DNA from: Enterococcus_D entomosocium
GTDB lineage: Bacteria; Bacillota; Bacilli; Lactobacillales; Enterococcaceae
Assembly (NCBI RefSeq): GCF_030441895.1
Contig: NZ_JARJAS010000006.1
DNA: 64,000 nt
Direction: 5' to 3' (one strand)
Below the pieces are notes generated by a model, which searched no databases, was not told the origin of the DNA, and worked only from the letters and a program-made list of their open reading frames with translations. Each line of letters opens with the position of its first letter. The first letter of the stretch is position 1. Positions 23,377-33,168 of this stretch are shown here, piece after piece. The position numbers and the translations under genes were made by a program.

Positions 23377-24080
23377 AAATTTTCCACTCTTTCTTCTTTA
23401 AAAATATCTCGTGGACGGATGATGCCCAAGAGATTTCCATTCGGATTTTTATCCTTGGTGATCAAAACCGCCTCAAGCAGGGCATTTTTTTGAAACAATT
23501 CTTCCACTTCTACGATGGTCGTTTCAGCCGACACGAAACAATAATTTGATCGTTTCCCATCTCCTGCTAATAATTCATCTGCCGTTCTGCCTGTCAACTT
23601 GATTTCACCATGGAGGCTTTCTTTCGCTAACCAGTATCCCAGCATCCGCAAAGTGATCAAGCCCAAAAATCGACCATTATCATAGATCGGAAATTGTGAA
23701 TAGCGCTTTTGGGCAACGATTTTCAATAACTCTGGTAATGGCAGGTGCTTTTCAAAACCAGTCACTCGTTTCGCAAAACGCGGCATGACTTTTTCAGGTG
23801 CCAGTAAAGAGCGTTCAATTTCTTGAATGCGATTGACGACCCATTCATTCGGTTCAGCAATGACAAAGTTTTCTCCGATTTTTTCATGTACGATGGCATT
23901 GCGCAGCTGAGCCATTTGTAATAAATCATCTTCTGCTCTTCTAACATTGATATTTTTGCTTTTTGACAAGCGACGAACCATTTCAGAAAAACCCATATTC
24001 CGTGGATTATCCAATTCGTCACGAAGCCGCTTTTCGATTCGATTAAAACTACTCAAAAATTGATCTGCACCACTAGCCAT
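23373..24080 (-). CDS. CBS-domain protein with HEPN-like N-terminal region
   Basis: A 235-aa cytoplasmic protein. Residues 1-105 are helical and hold QLRNAIVHEK, an R-X4-H motif that resembles the HEPN ribonuclease family. Residues 118-235 look like a pair of CBS domains (KRYSQFPIYDNGRFLGLIT and EAVLITKDKNPNGNLLGIIRPRDI), which usually bind adenosyl nucleotides. The combination suggests a nucleotide-sensing protein. The HEPN call rests on one short motif and helical content. It sits between a small membrane protein (8-nt overlap) and lspA (4-nt overlap). Confidence 0.75.
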   Translation of the reverse strand: MASGADQFLSSFNRIEKRLRDELDNPRNMGFSEMVRRLSKSKNINVRRAEDDLLQMAQLRNAIVHEKIGENFVIAEPNEWVVNRIQEIERSLLAPEKVMPRFAKRVTGFEKHLPLPELLKIVAQKRYSQFPIYDNGRFLGLITLRMLGYWLAKESLHGEIKLTGRTADELLAGDGKRSNYCFVSAETTIVEVEELFQKNALLEAVLITKDKNPNGNLLGIIRPRDIFKEERVENL

Positions 24081-24486
24081 GAGGAACCTCCTTGATAAGA
24101 TACGCTTTTTTCAAATAAATCAAAACAAAGACAAAATATGCCACCAAATACACCCCGACAAAAAGCAACGAGTAAAGGGAGATAGAGAATAAGCCCAATA
24201 CCCCCATCATGAGAAAAAGGCTTAAATAAAAGCCGATATATAATCTTTTAAGCGTAGGATTCATCACGATCTCCAGCTTGAGCGCTGATTGGCCTTGTGG
24301 TAGCTGAAAAGGCTGACTTTCTAAAAAAAACATGCGCACACGAATCGGTGTCTGCTCAGCTAACTCTAAAAAAATCGTTTGCTGATGATTGATGGCAGCG
24401 ATTCTTTTTTTCCCTTGCATGACCTCTAAGGGACTGCCCATTCCATAAAAACCAGTCCTCCTAGTTAGTTGTAGCTCCATTGACAA
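24073..24486 (-). CDS. Hypothetical two-helix membrane protein
   Basis: I do not recognise this 137-aa protein. Residues 1-75 are a soluble region rich in beta-forming residues, and two hydrophobic segments follow (about residues 85-103 and 107-126) before a short basic C-terminus. The stop overlaps the start of the CBS protein by 8 nt, so they are translated together and may act together at the membrane. The start is an ATG without a strong Shine-Dalgarno; a second ATG two codons on is also possible. Confidence 0.68.
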   Translation of the reverse strand: MSMELQLTRRTGFYGMGSPLEVMQGKKRIAAINHQQTIFLELAEQTPIRVRMFFLESQPFQLPQGQSALKLEIVMNPTLKRLYIGFYLSLFLMMGVLGLFSISLYSLLFVGVYLVAYFVFVLIYLKKAYLIKEVPHG

Positions 24487-24608
24487 AGATCACCTCAATT
24501 GGTTAAGTATACTTGATTATCAAAAGAAAGAAAATAGACTTTTGCTTGCTTCCTTGATTATTATAACAAGAATCCCTACTTTTATCTTCCATCACGTCTA
24601 ATGAACGA

Positions 24609-24637
24609 GAAAAAGACGAATGCCGCTTGCATCCGTC
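24609..24637 (-). terminator. Terminator after fhs
   Basis: The minus strand arms GACGGATGC and GCATTCGTC form a 9-bp stem with one mismatch-type pair and a 5-nt loop, followed by TTTTTCTC. It lies about 70 nt past the fhs stop. Confidence 0.75.
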
Positions 24638-24708
24638 CTTTCAAATCATCTCTTTCCGTTTTTTCGTTTCAAATGCAGCGAATGTCTTCTTTGCTTGTGA
24701 TCACTCTT

Positions 24709-26379
24709 TTAGAAAAGACCGATCGCTTGGCCATCAGAAGTCACGTCCATATTGATAGCCGCAGGTTTCTTCGGTAATCCAGGCATTGTCATCACGGCAC
24801 CAGTCAAGGCAACGATAAAACCAGCACCTAATTTTGGCACGAATTCGCGAATCGTTACTGTGAAGTCATCTGGTGCGCCCAATCGCTTTGGATCATCACT
24901 GAATGAATACTGGGTTTTTGCCATACAAATCGGCAGCTGATCCCAGCCTTGCTCTTTGAAGCTTTGCAACTGTGCCTTGGCTTTAGGCGCAAACTCAACC
25001 TCTGCCCCGCCGTAGATCTCACGCACAATCAAAGAAGCTTTATCCGCTAAAGGCAAATCGTCGGTATACAAGCGATGATAGTTGGCGGTTTTTTCCTCAA
25101 TTACTTGTACCAGCGCTTTTGCTAGATCCGTTCCACCGGCGCCACCTTCTGCCCAAACGGCTGTCCGTGCGATGGTGACGTCGATTTGCTGACACATGGT
25201 TTCAACTAATTTCCGCTCTGCTTCTGTGTCTTGTGAGAACTCATTAAGCGCAACGACAACTGGAATACCATATTTACGCATGTTTTCAACATGACGCTTT
25301 AAATTACTGAAGCCTCGCTCTAATGCTTTTAAGTTTTCTGTCCCTAAATCAGCGACAGCGACCCCACCATGCATCTTCAGTGCTCTGATCGTTGCTACCA
25401 CTACGATCGCATCTGGTGCCTTTGATAAATTCGGTGTTTTGATATCAAGAAATTTCTCTGCGCCTAAGTCAGCACCAAACCCAGCTTCGGTCACCGTGTA
25501 TTCGCCTACGTGCAAAGCCGTCTCGGTTGCGATGACACTATTACACCCATGGGCGATATTCGCAAAAGGACCGCCATGGATCAGCGCAGGGGTTCCTTCA
25601 ATCGTTTGAACGAGATTCGGTTTGAGGGCATCTTTTAAAAGTAAGGCTAAAGCACCTTGGACCGCCAGATCTTTTACGTAAATCGGTTGTTTCCCAAAAG
25701 AATAACCAATTAAAATCTTTCCTAATCGCTCTTTTAAATTATCAATACTTGTTGCCAAGCACAAAATCGCCATGATCTCACTAGCAACGGTAATGTCAAA
25801 ACCGTCTTCTCGGGGAACGCCTTGTAACGGTCCCCCTAGACCGACGATCACTTGTCGTAACGCTCGATCATTCAAATCGACAACGCGTTTCCATGTGACC
25901 CGACGTCCGTCGATCCCTAATTCGTTGCCTTGTTGGATATGATTGTCGATCAACGCAGACAAGGCGTTATTGGCAGCCGTGATCGCATGCATATCACCTG
26001 TGAAATGTAAGTTGATGTCTTCCATCGGTAGAACTTGTGCTTTGCCGCCGCCGGTGGCGCCGCCTTTGATGCCCATTACTGGGCCCAATGATGGCTCCCG
26101 CAAAGCAATGACGGTTTGTTTCCCGATTTGATTCAGGGCATCCGCAAGTCCGATGGTCACCGTTGATTTACCTTCCCCTGCTGGTGTCGGGCTGATGGCT
26201 GTGACTAAAATAAGCTTACCTAACGGCTTGTTTGCTTTTTCTTTGATTGCCGACCATTCGATTTTTGCTTTATATTTGCCATAAAGTTCCAGGTCATCCC
26301 CTGTTAAACCAAGTGGTTCAGCAATTTCAATAATCGGTTTAGGCGTTGATTCTTGTGCAATTTCGATATCTGATTTCAT
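24709..26379 (-). CDS. fhs: Formate--tetrahydrofolate ligase
   Basis: This 556-aa ATP-dependent enzyme makes 10-formyl-tetrahydrofolate from formate. The P-loop TPAGEGKSTVTIGL lies at about residue 65, followed by REPSLGPVMGIKGGATGGG, both diagnostic. The C-terminal TGAVMTMPGLPKKPAA is the normal family end. The ATG at 26379 has GAGG 6 nt upstream; the earlier GTG is less likely. It is transcribed alone, with a -10-like TATAAT in the 200-nt upstream gap. Confidence 0.97.
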   Translation of the reverse strand: MKSDIEIAQESTPKPIIEIAEPLGLTGDDLELYGKYKAKIEWSAIKEKANKPLGKLILVTAISPTPAGEGKSTVTIGLADALNQIGKQTVIALREPSLGPVMGIKGGATGGGKAQVLPMEDINLHFTGDMHAITAANNALSALIDNHIQQGNELGIDGRRVTWKRVVDLNDRALRQVIVGLGGPLQGVPREDGFDITVASEIMAILCLATSIDNLKERLGKILIGYSFGKQPIYVKDLAVQGALALLLKDALKPNLVQTIEGTPALIHGGPFANIAHGCNSVIATETALHVGEYTVTEAGFGADLGAEKFLDIKTPNLSKAPDAIVVVATIRALKMHGGVAVADLGTENLKALERGFSNLKRHVENMRKYGIPVVVALNEFSQDTEAERKLVETMCQQIDVTIARTAVWAEGGAGGTDLAKALVQVIEEKTANYHRLYTDDLPLADKASLIVREIYGGAEVEFAPKAKAQLQSFKEQGWDQLPICMAKTQYSFSDDPKRLGAPDDFTVTIREFVPKLGAGFIVALTGAVMTMPGLPKKPAAINMDVTSDGQAIGLF

Positions 26380-26517
26380 TTTTACCCTCAATTCACGAAC
26401 TATTTAGCACTTTAAAATGTATTTTGTTTGCTATGCTCTTATTATACTTGATTTTATTCAGAAAGAAAGAGAGATTTTCCACACTTTTACAAGAAGTTTG
26501 CCGAATCCTCTATGTAA

Positions 26518-26572
26518 ACAAAAAACAACGTCCTTCCTAAGGCTGTACCGCCAAAAGGAGTGATCGCTGTTT
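26518..26572 (-). terminator. Probable terminator after ebsA
   Basis: On the minus strand an imperfect long stem between sequences near 26550-26572 and 26525-26543 is followed by TTTTTTG. Several mismatches lower confidence. Confidence 0.5.
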
Positions 26573-26588
26573 TCTAGATTCCTATGAA

Positions 26589-26999
26589 TTACTCGTTGGT
26601 TTCGACCTGCACCCTTTTTTCAGGGATTTTTTCTTGAAAAAAAGTTTCTAACCATGCCACATCTTTTTTACGCAACGTGAAGGTATACGTTTTTTGATGA
26701 TCGGTAATGCTGATTAAACGGTTTTTAATTTGCCATTTTTCTATCTCAGGTAAAGAAATAAGGCGTTTCTTCCATAAGCGGGCATAGCGAATAAGGAGCA
26801 AATCATTTCTGATGAGCATGCTTCGGTGAATACCTAACCATACAAAAAAGAAAAAGACGGCTAAAACGAGGTTGCTTTTCCAATAAGGTCTGGTATTTTC
26901 CAACGAAAGAATCAAACTGATAAATAATATCATCATAGTAAACGACCAATAAATGATCGCTGTAGCAGCTTCCGGTTGCCAATACAATTTACGCTTCAT
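26589..26999 (-). CDS. ebsA: EbsA-family membrane protein
   Basis: A 136-aa protein with two hydrophobic helices (about residues 13-32 and 41-58) followed by a basic, soluble domain. The start KRKLYWQPEAATAIIYW and overall size match the enterococcal EbsA family, named from an aggregation-substance binding study in E. faecalis; its biochemical role is unclear. It is divergent from the adjacent RNase H gene, and in E. faecalis an ebsB gene also lies beside ebsA, which supports the call. Confidence 0.75.
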   Translation of the reverse strand: MKRKLYWQPEAATAIIYWSFTMMILFISLILSLENTRPYWKSNLVLAVFFFFVWLGIHRSMLIRNDLLLIRYARLWKKRLISLPEIEKWQIKNRLISITDHQKTYTFTLRKKDVAWLETFFQEKIPEKRVQVETNE

Positions 27000-27064
27000 A
27001 AAAGTTCCTCACAACATAAAATTTCTAGTATACTATCTTTATCATATCAAAAAAGGGTGAGACA

Positions 27065-27481
27065 ATGTTAAAAGTTTATCTTGATGCTTCCACGAAAGGC
27101 AACCCCGGCCCTAGTGGCGGTGGAATCGTCATTGTCGGTACTGATCTGCATGAGCAAATTGCGTTTCCGCTACCTGATTCAACCAACCACCAAGCAGAGT
27201 TCGCTGTGATGGTAAACGCGTTGCAGCTGCTGATTGACAAAGGGTTACAGGAACAGACGATTATGCTCTATACCGACAGCAAAGTCGTTGCGCAGACTAT
27301 CGACAAGAATTATACCAAAAACCCTGCTTTTTCTGATTATTTAACGGAAATTCAATGCTTGTTGAAACAGTTCCCTTTAGCGATCATCCAATGGATCCCT
27401 GAGAGCCAAAACAAAGGTGCCGACCATTTGGCACGCCAAGGATTAGCAAAGGCTTTGAAATTAAAGGATCGGAGACAATAA
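27065..27481 (+). CDS. Ribonuclease HI-family protein
   Basis: A 138-aa enzyme of the RNase H fold that cuts the RNA strand of RNA-DNA hybrids. The acidic catalytic residues are visible as Asp in VYLDASTKGNPGPSGG, Glu in HQAEFAVM, Asp in LYTDSK and Asp in GADHLARQG. It lacks the N-terminal hybrid-binding domain. The start follows AAGGGTGAGACA. The 3' end overlaps the convergent cls gene by 21 nt. It may correspond to enterococcal ebsB, but I have not been able to confirm that. Confidence 0.88.
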   Translation: MLKVYLDASTKGNPGPSGGGIVIVGTDLHEQIAFPLPDSTNHQAEFAVMVNALQLLIDKGLQEQTIMLYTDSKVVAQTIDKNYTKNPAFSDYLTEIQCLLKQFPLAIIQWIPESQNKGADHLARQGLAKALKLKDRRQ

Positions 27482-28927
27482 CCGAGAGAAGTTTTGTTTG
27501 AAGCGCAACCAGTAAGACTGCTTAGCTAAAATTTCATCCGTCAGTAATGTTGATTGCGCCATATCCTCTTCAAAGAAGCCTTTCAACGTTTGCGTGACAT
27601 CGTGATCGTAGGCAAAAGCATTGACTTCAAAATTCAAGGCATAACTCCGAATGTCTTGATTTGTCGTCCCAAAGGAACTAATGGTATCATCCATCATGAC
27701 CGTCTTCGCATGGAGGAAACCATTGTTATAGATGTAGATTTTTGCACCACGACGATGCAAATAATTGGCATAATGCTGTGTTGCCCGGTAAATGAATGGG
27801 TGGTCAGGCATACATGGGATCATGATTCGGACGTCTACACCTGAGTGGATGGCAATTTCCAATGCGTTCATCATACTGTCATCAGGAATCAAATAAGGCG
27901 TTTGGATCCAAATCGATTCTTTGGCAGCTAAGATCATTTTTACAAAACCGCCTTTGAGAATTTGGGTCTCACTTTCAGGACCATCAGCGACAATCTGCAA
28001 ATCAACATTTCCAGAGAGCTCTTTCGGCGGTAGAATAAAGTAGCGATCCTCGTATTCCAGTTGATCCTCTTCTTTTTTTACAGATGCGTTCCAGTCACGA
28101 ATAAAAATCTCTTGTAGTGTAAAACTGGCAGTACCTACGATTCTTGCATGGGTGTCTCGCCAATAGCCAAATTTGGCCTTTTTCCCTAAATATTGATCGC
28201 CGACATTAAAGCCGCCAGTCCACCCAATTTGACCATCGATCACAACGATTTTTCGATGTAGATGATAGTTCAATCGTGTGTTACGGATCAGGTTCTTCGA
28301 AGTGATGAAAGGCACGACTTTTCCACCGGCATCAATCAACGGTTGAAAGAATTTCCGATTGGCTTTCGGTGACCCCCATGGATCATAGACCAAACGCACT
28401 TCAACACCTTCACGGGCTTTATCGATCAAGATAGACAGAAATTGGCCACCGATCTCATCATTAAAAAACGAATAATATTCCACATGCAGATTATCTTCTG
28501 CTTGCTTCATGTCTTCAAACAATGCTGCAAATTTTTCTTTTCCATCTGTATAAAATTCTACTTTGTTTCCTTTAGTCAAGGGCGATTCATCAAGGTTCTT
28601 AAAATAGCGCTCTAATAGATGATTGTCATCTGAGTAAGGATGTTCAGGAAAAGAATAATTGTGCACTTTGATGATTTGATTCAACTCATTGATCCTACTT
28701 TGGTGGTGCTCACTAAATTTATAAATAATTTCTCCGTCGATCCCCCGACCACAAAACAAGTACAACAAAAACCCGATGCCGGGGATGAATACCAACGTCA
28801 TCATCCAAGCAAAGACACTTGCAATCGAGCGTGGTTTCCGAAAAACAGTAATAAAGGCAGCAATCGTATTAATAAACAAAAGTGCCAATAATACCGTGGA
28901 AATCATGCTCATATCCATTTTTATCAT
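27461..28927 (-). CDS. cls: Cardiolipin synthase
   Basis: This 488-aa phospholipase D-family enzyme joins two phosphatidylglycerol molecules into cardiolipin. Two N-terminal transmembrane helices (about residues 7-27 and 37-57) precede two catalytic HKD motifs, HLHRKIVVIDGQIGWTGG and FLHAKTVMMDDTISSFGT. Start ATG has AGGAGG 5 nt upstream. The 3' end overlaps the RNase H gene on the other strand. Changes in cardiolipin synthase are linked to daptomycin resistance in enterococci; nothing in this copy marks it as altered. Confidence 0.95.
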   Translation of the reverse strand: MIKMDMSMISTVLLALLFINTIAAFITVFRKPRSIASVFAWMMTLVFIPGIGFLLYLFCGRGIDGEIIYKFSEHHQSRINELNQIIKVHNYSFPEHPYSDDNHLLERYFKNLDESPLTKGNKVEFYTDGKEKFAALFEDMKQAEDNLHVEYYSFFNDEIGGQFLSILIDKAREGVEVRLVYDPWGSPKANRKFFQPLIDAGGKVVPFITSKNLIRNTRLNYHLHRKIVVIDGQIGWTGGFNVGDQYLGKKAKFGYWRDTHARIVGTASFTLQEIFIRDWNASVKKEEDQLEYEDRYFILPPKELSGNVDLQIVADGPESETQILKGGFVKMILAAKESIWIQTPYLIPDDSMMNALEIAIHSGVDVRIMIPCMPDHPFIYRATQHYANYLHRRGAKIYIYNNGFLHAKTVMMDDTISSFGTTNQDIRSYALNFEVNAFAYDHDVTQTLKGFFEEDMAQSTLLTDEILAKQSYWLRFKQNFSRLLSPIL

Positions 28928-28951
28928 AGTTTCCTCCTATATCCTGTAACC

Positions 28952-30094
28952 CTATAATAGGTAACTATGATCGAAAGCAAGCTTCAATTCATAGTCCCCT
29001 AGTGTTTCTTTGATTTTTTGTTTCAGCATTTCTTCGATTTCTTGATCACTATACGCCGATTTTGCGGGAATCACTAAATCAAACGCCAACAGATCTCCTT
29101 TGACCTGAAAATCATGCATCCGTAACTGCGGATCAACGAAGCGAATGATCTTTGACACTTCTTTTTTTAAATACCGATACTGCTGATCTTGAATTGGTAC
29201 TGGATCAAGATGACAGACAAGGTCGACCTTTAAAGATTGGCGAAAATCTTGTTCAATAGCATCAATCACCTCATGCGCTTCTCGTAAAGACCACGTTTCA
29301 TCCACTTCGATATGCACACTGGCAAAGCGATTTTTCGGTCCATAATTATGAACCAGTAAATCATGGTAACCGAGAATCGTCGGATAGTGATCCAAGCGCT
29401 GCTCCATGGCAGCTACTTCTTCTTGCGTTGGGCGTGCCCCTAATAATTCGTTGATAAAGGAACGAATCATTTTGATTCCGCTAATCAAAATATACAAGGC
29501 AATCAGACAGCCGACAAAGCCATCGATACGTAGGCCAGTCAACCACTCGATCGTCGCTGAAAACAAAACCGCACCCGTTGTATACACATCGTTGAGGCTG
29601 TCTTGCCCACTGGCTTTAAGTGTTTGAGAGCCAATCAGGTTCGCCAGTTTGCGGTACATCGCTCCCTGCCAGATTTTGATCAAAATCGATAAAACCAAAA
29701 CGATAAACAATAGTGGTGAAAGACGGATACTCGTCGGTTCCATGATGCGTTGCACAGAGCTGATGAGAAATTGACCGCCAACAAACGTGATGATCAAAGA
29801 TACCACAAACCCACTGATGGCTTCAAATCGCTCATGTCCATATGGATGTTCACTGTCGGCTGGTTTCGCCGAGATCCGAAAACCGATCAATGTTAAAATA
29901 GACGAGGCTGTATCTGAAAGACTGTTGATGGCATCGGCCATAATCGAAACAGATTGTGCAGATAAGCCAATGATAAATTTTCCGGCAAATAATAGGAGGT
30001 TGGAAAGCAACCCGAGGCTACCTGCTAACTTCCCGATGGCTGTACGTTCGTAGACACCATTTTTTTTGCTACGATTTAAAAAAAAGTTTAGCAA
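28952..30094 (-). CDS. Cation diffusion facilitator family transporter
   Basis: A 380-aa metal efflux protein with about six transmembrane helices in residues 20-215 and a C-terminal cytoplasmic domain (residues 220-300) plus an extra tail. The metal-site motifs SIMADAINSLSDTASS and the equivalent KASGQDSLNDVYTT carry the paired Asp residues. HPYGHERFE is the conserved loop. Substrate (Zn, Mn or Fe) cannot be told. The start is a TTG with GAGGGTG upstream, because the overlapping ATG runs into a stop. It precedes cls by only 25 nt. Confidence 0.92.
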   Translation of the reverse strand: MLNFFLNRSKKNGVYERTAIGKLAGSLGLLSNLLLFAGKFIIGLSAQSVSIMADAINSLSDTASSILTLIGFRISAKPADSEHPYGHERFEAISGFVVSLIITFVGGQFLISSVQRIMEPTSIRLSPLLFIVLVLSILIKIWQGAMYRKLANLIGSQTLKASGQDSLNDVYTTGAVLFSATIEWLTGLRIDGFVGCLIALYILISGIKMIRSFINELLGARPTQEEVAAMEQRLDHYPTILGYHDLLVHNYGPKNRFASVHIEVDETWSLREAHEVIDAIEQDFRQSLKVDLVCHLDPVPIQDQQYRYLKKEVSKIIRFVDPQLRMHDFQVKGDLLAFDLVIPAKSAYSDQEIEEMLKQKIKETLGDYELKLAFDHSYLL

Positions 30095-30229
30095 ATCATC
30101 ACCCTCTCAAAAAACCATCTTTCTTATTTTACCCCGAAGGAATTCAATTAAACAACTATTCGTATCGTTTTTTCGAAAAAAAAGCGAATTCCCTTCAATT
30201 ATCAAACGCATTTTCAGATAACACGTAGG

Positions 30230-30274
30230 AAAAAAGGAAAAAGATAACGGAAGGGTCTCCCCCTCCGTCATCTT
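30230..30274 (-). terminator. Terminator after alaS
   Basis: The minus strand arms AAGATGACGGAGGG (30261-30274) and CCCTTCCGTTATCTT (30241-30255) form a strong stem followed by TTTCCTTTTTT. Confidence 0.82.
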
Positions 30275-30371
30275 CGTTCAAAAAAGGACTGTGCTAAAGA
30301 CCTGCGCTCCTCTTTCACCTATCTTCTTAGAAGGAAAGGAACTCGCGGGTACAGATTCAACCATAGTGTGC

Positions 30372-33014
30372 TTACTTGGCAGCTAACCACGCTGCTGCGG
30401 TCTCAAGTGCTGCTGTGATTCCTTCAGGATTCTTCCCGCCGGCTTGTGCCATATCAGGACGGCCGCCACCGCCGCCACCAACTTTAGGTGCGATCTCTTT
30501 GATCAAATCGCCCGCTTTCAATCCTTTTTCATTGGCTACTTTGTTCATAGCAGCTAAAAGATTCACTTTGCCATCATTCGCGGTAGCTAACACTAAAATA
30601 TCAGAATGGTCTTTTTGTTTCCATTGATCGGCTAGTTGACGTAATTGGTTCATGTCCTTAACAGTCACTTTCGCTGTGATTAGACGCAGACCATTTACTT
30701 CTTTGACATCTTTGAAAACATCCCCTGCTTGCTGATTTGCTAACTTGCTGGCAAGAGCTTCGTTTTCTTTTTGCAATTCACGTAGCTGCGCTTGCAGTTG
30801 TTCTGTTTTGGCAACGACTTCTTTTAATTGGGCAGATTTAACGATTCCTGCGATTGCTTTTAATTGCGTTTCTTCTTCATGCAATAACGTATAGGCCTCT
30901 TGACTAGTCACGGCTTCGATCCGACGAACACCAGCACCGATCCCTGATTCAGAAACGATTTTGAAAATACCGATATCCTCCGTATTTGCCACATGGGTTC
31001 CCCCACATAATTCGATCGACCAATCGGCAACATTGACGACGCGAACGTCATGCCCATATTTTTCACCAAAGAGTGCCATCGCTCCCATGCCTTTTGCGGT
31101 ATCGATATCCGTTTCGATTGTCACAACAGGGAGGGCTTCCCAAATTTTTTGGTTGACGATTTGTTCCATTTGGCTCAGTTCTTCGCTGGTCACTTGCCCG
31201 AAATGACTAAAGTCAAAGCGCAAATGTCCTGGAGCAACTAATGAACCTGCTTGGTTCGCATGGCTACCTAATACTTCTTTTAACGCTTTATGCAATAAGT
31301 GAGTCGCCGTATGATTTTTGATGATCTTATTGCGACGATGCTGATCCACTTGTAAGAAATAGTTCACGCCTTCTTGTAGTGGCGCTTTGACTGTAGCAGT
31401 ATGCAAGAACTGACCGTTCGGTGCTTTTTTGACATCCGTCACTTCCGCTACGATCGTACCATCTTCTGCTACGATCGTGCCTGTATCCGCAACTTGTCCA
31501 CCCATTTCTGCGTAAAATGGTGTTTCAGCAAAAATCAGTTTTGCTTCACCTGTCGAAACAGAATCGTGTAATGCTTCGTCTTGGATGATCACTAATAATT
31601 CACTGTTAGCTTCAAGTGAATCATAGCCAACGAAACGGCTGTCTACTTTGATATCCGTCAATAAAGCGGATTGTACGCCCATTGAAAGCTCTGTTTGTCG
31701 AGCCGCACGAGCGCGGGCACGTTGTGCATCCATTTCTTGTTCAAATCCTTGATGGTCCACTTTCAACCCTTCGTCTTCCGCCACTTCTTCTGTCAATTCA
31801 ACTGGGAAGCCGTAAGTATCATACAATTTGAAAATATCTTGACCAGCTAACGTATCTTGGTTGTCTGCTTTTACTTGGGCGATCACTTGATTTAAAATAT
31901 CTAACCCTTCATTGATGGTTTCATGGAAACGTTCTTCCTCGTTGCGGATCACTTTTTCAATAAATTCTTGCTGCTCTAGTACTTCAGGATAGTAGCTTTC
32001 CATGATCTCGCCAACGATCGGTACTAATTTGTATAAGAAGGCAGCATCGATCCCTAATTTTTTCCCATGCATGACTGCACGACGTAATAAACGACGTAAA
32101 ACATAGCCACGGCCTTCATTTGAAGGAAGTGCCCCATCGCCGATCGCAAAAGAAAGCGCGCGGATATGGTCTGCAATCACTTTAAAGGAGATATCTGTCG
32201 TTTTGCTGTCGCCGTAGTTCACACGACCGCTTAAATCCGCCACTGCATTGATGATCGGCAGAAACAAGTCTGTTTCAAAATTGGTTGGTGCATTTTGAAC
32301 GATGGAAACCATTCGTTCCAGCCCCATCCCCGTATCAATGTTTTTATGTGGTAGTGGTTCATAGGAGCCATCTGGTTGATGATTGAATTCTGAAAAGACC
32401 AGATTCCAGATTTCCAAATAGCGCTCGTTTTCGCCACCAGGATAGTTTTCGGGATCATCTTCCGCTACGTCATTAAACTCAGGACCACGGTCATAGAAAA
32501 TCTCCGAATCCGGTCCACATGGTCCTGCACCGATGTCCCAAAAGTTGTCTTCAATCTCAACGATATGCTCTGGTGTCAAGCCGACTTCTTCTGCCCAGAT
32601 CCGTTTTGCTTCTGTGTCTTTTGGATAAACCGTGACATATAACTTTTCTGGATCAAAAGCCATCCATTCTGGGGAAGTCAAAAACTCCCATGCCCAATGA
32701 ATCGCTTCATTTTTAAAATAATCGCCGATCGAAAAGTTTCCTAGCATTTCAAACATCGTATGGTGTCTTGCTGTTTTCCCAACGTTTTCGATGTCGTTGG
32801 TCCGAATTGATTTTTGCGCATTGGTCATTCTTGGGTTTTCAGGAACAACACTGCCGTCAAAATATTTTTTTAGCGTTGCCACCCCTGAATTGATCCATAA
32901 TAGGGTTGGATCGTTGACTGGGACAAGGGACGCACTTGGTTCAATTGAATGACCTTTTGATTGAAAGAAGTCCAAAAACATTTGGCGTACTTCTGCACTG
33001 GATAATTGTTTCAC
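30372..33014 (-). CDS. alaS: Alanyl-tRNA synthetase
   Basis: This 880-aa class II synthetase charges tRNA-Ala. The order is normal: catalytic core from the N-terminus (RQMFLDFFQSKGH, then RTNDIENVG), tRNA recognition middle part, editing domain with HTATHLLHKAL and CGGTHVANT (zinc-type ligands) and the C-Ala domain ending with GGGGGGRPDMAQAGG. The start is an ATG right before a stretch of leader. Expression is controlled by the T-box just upstream. Confidence 0.98.
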   Translation of the reverse strand: MKQLSSAEVRQMFLDFFQSKGHSIEPSASLVPVNDPTLLWINSGVATLKKYFDGSVVPENPRMTNAQKSIRTNDIENVGKTARHHTMFEMLGNFSIGDYFKNEAIHWAWEFLTSPEWMAFDPEKLYVTVYPKDTEAKRIWAEEVGLTPEHIVEIEDNFWDIGAGPCGPDSEIFYDRGPEFNDVAEDDPENYPGGENERYLEIWNLVFSEFNHQPDGSYEPLPHKNIDTGMGLERMVSIVQNAPTNFETDLFLPIINAVADLSGRVNYGDSKTTDISFKVIADHIRALSFAIGDGALPSNEGRGYVLRRLLRRAVMHGKKLGIDAAFLYKLVPIVGEIMESYYPEVLEQQEFIEKVIRNEEERFHETINEGLDILNQVIAQVKADNQDTLAGQDIFKLYDTYGFPVELTEEVAEDEGLKVDHQGFEQEMDAQRARARAARQTELSMGVQSALLTDIKVDSRFVGYDSLEANSELLVIIQDEALHDSVSTGEAKLIFAETPFYAEMGGQVADTGTIVAEDGTIVAEVTDVKKAPNGQFLHTATVKAPLQEGVNYFLQVDQHRRNKIIKNHTATHLLHKALKEVLGSHANQAGSLVAPGHLRFDFSHFGQVTSEELSQMEQIVNQKIWEALPVVTIETDIDTAKGMGAMALFGEKYGHDVRVVNVADWSIELCGGTHVANTEDIGIFKIVSESGIGAGVRRIEAVTSQEAYTLLHEEETQLKAIAGIVKSAQLKEVVAKTEQLQAQLRELQKENEALASKLANQQAGDVFKDVKEVNGLRLITAKVTVKDMNQLRQLADQWKQKDHSDILVLATANDGKVNLLAAMNKVANEKGLKAGDLIKEIAPKVGGGGGGRPDMAQAGGKNPEGITAALETAAAWLAAK

Positions 33015-33110
33015 GTTATTCTCCTACTTTCTTCTGTGTTCGCTTAAGATACAGGGGCTGACAAAATTGCTGGTAAGGCGTTCTTATGCCTTTAGAGTCA
33101 TTTTGACGAT

Positions 33111-33168
33111 AAAAAAACACCATTGCAGAGCAAGGACGTCGATACGCGGTACCACCTTGCTTGCAATG
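33111..33168 (-). terminator. Terminator of the alaS T-box
   Basis: The minus strand arms CATTGCAAGCAAGG (33155-33168) and CCTTGCTCTGCAATG pair and are followed by GTGTTTTTTTAT. The T-box bulge sequence lies between the arms and can be used in the alternative antiterminator. Confidence 0.85.
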
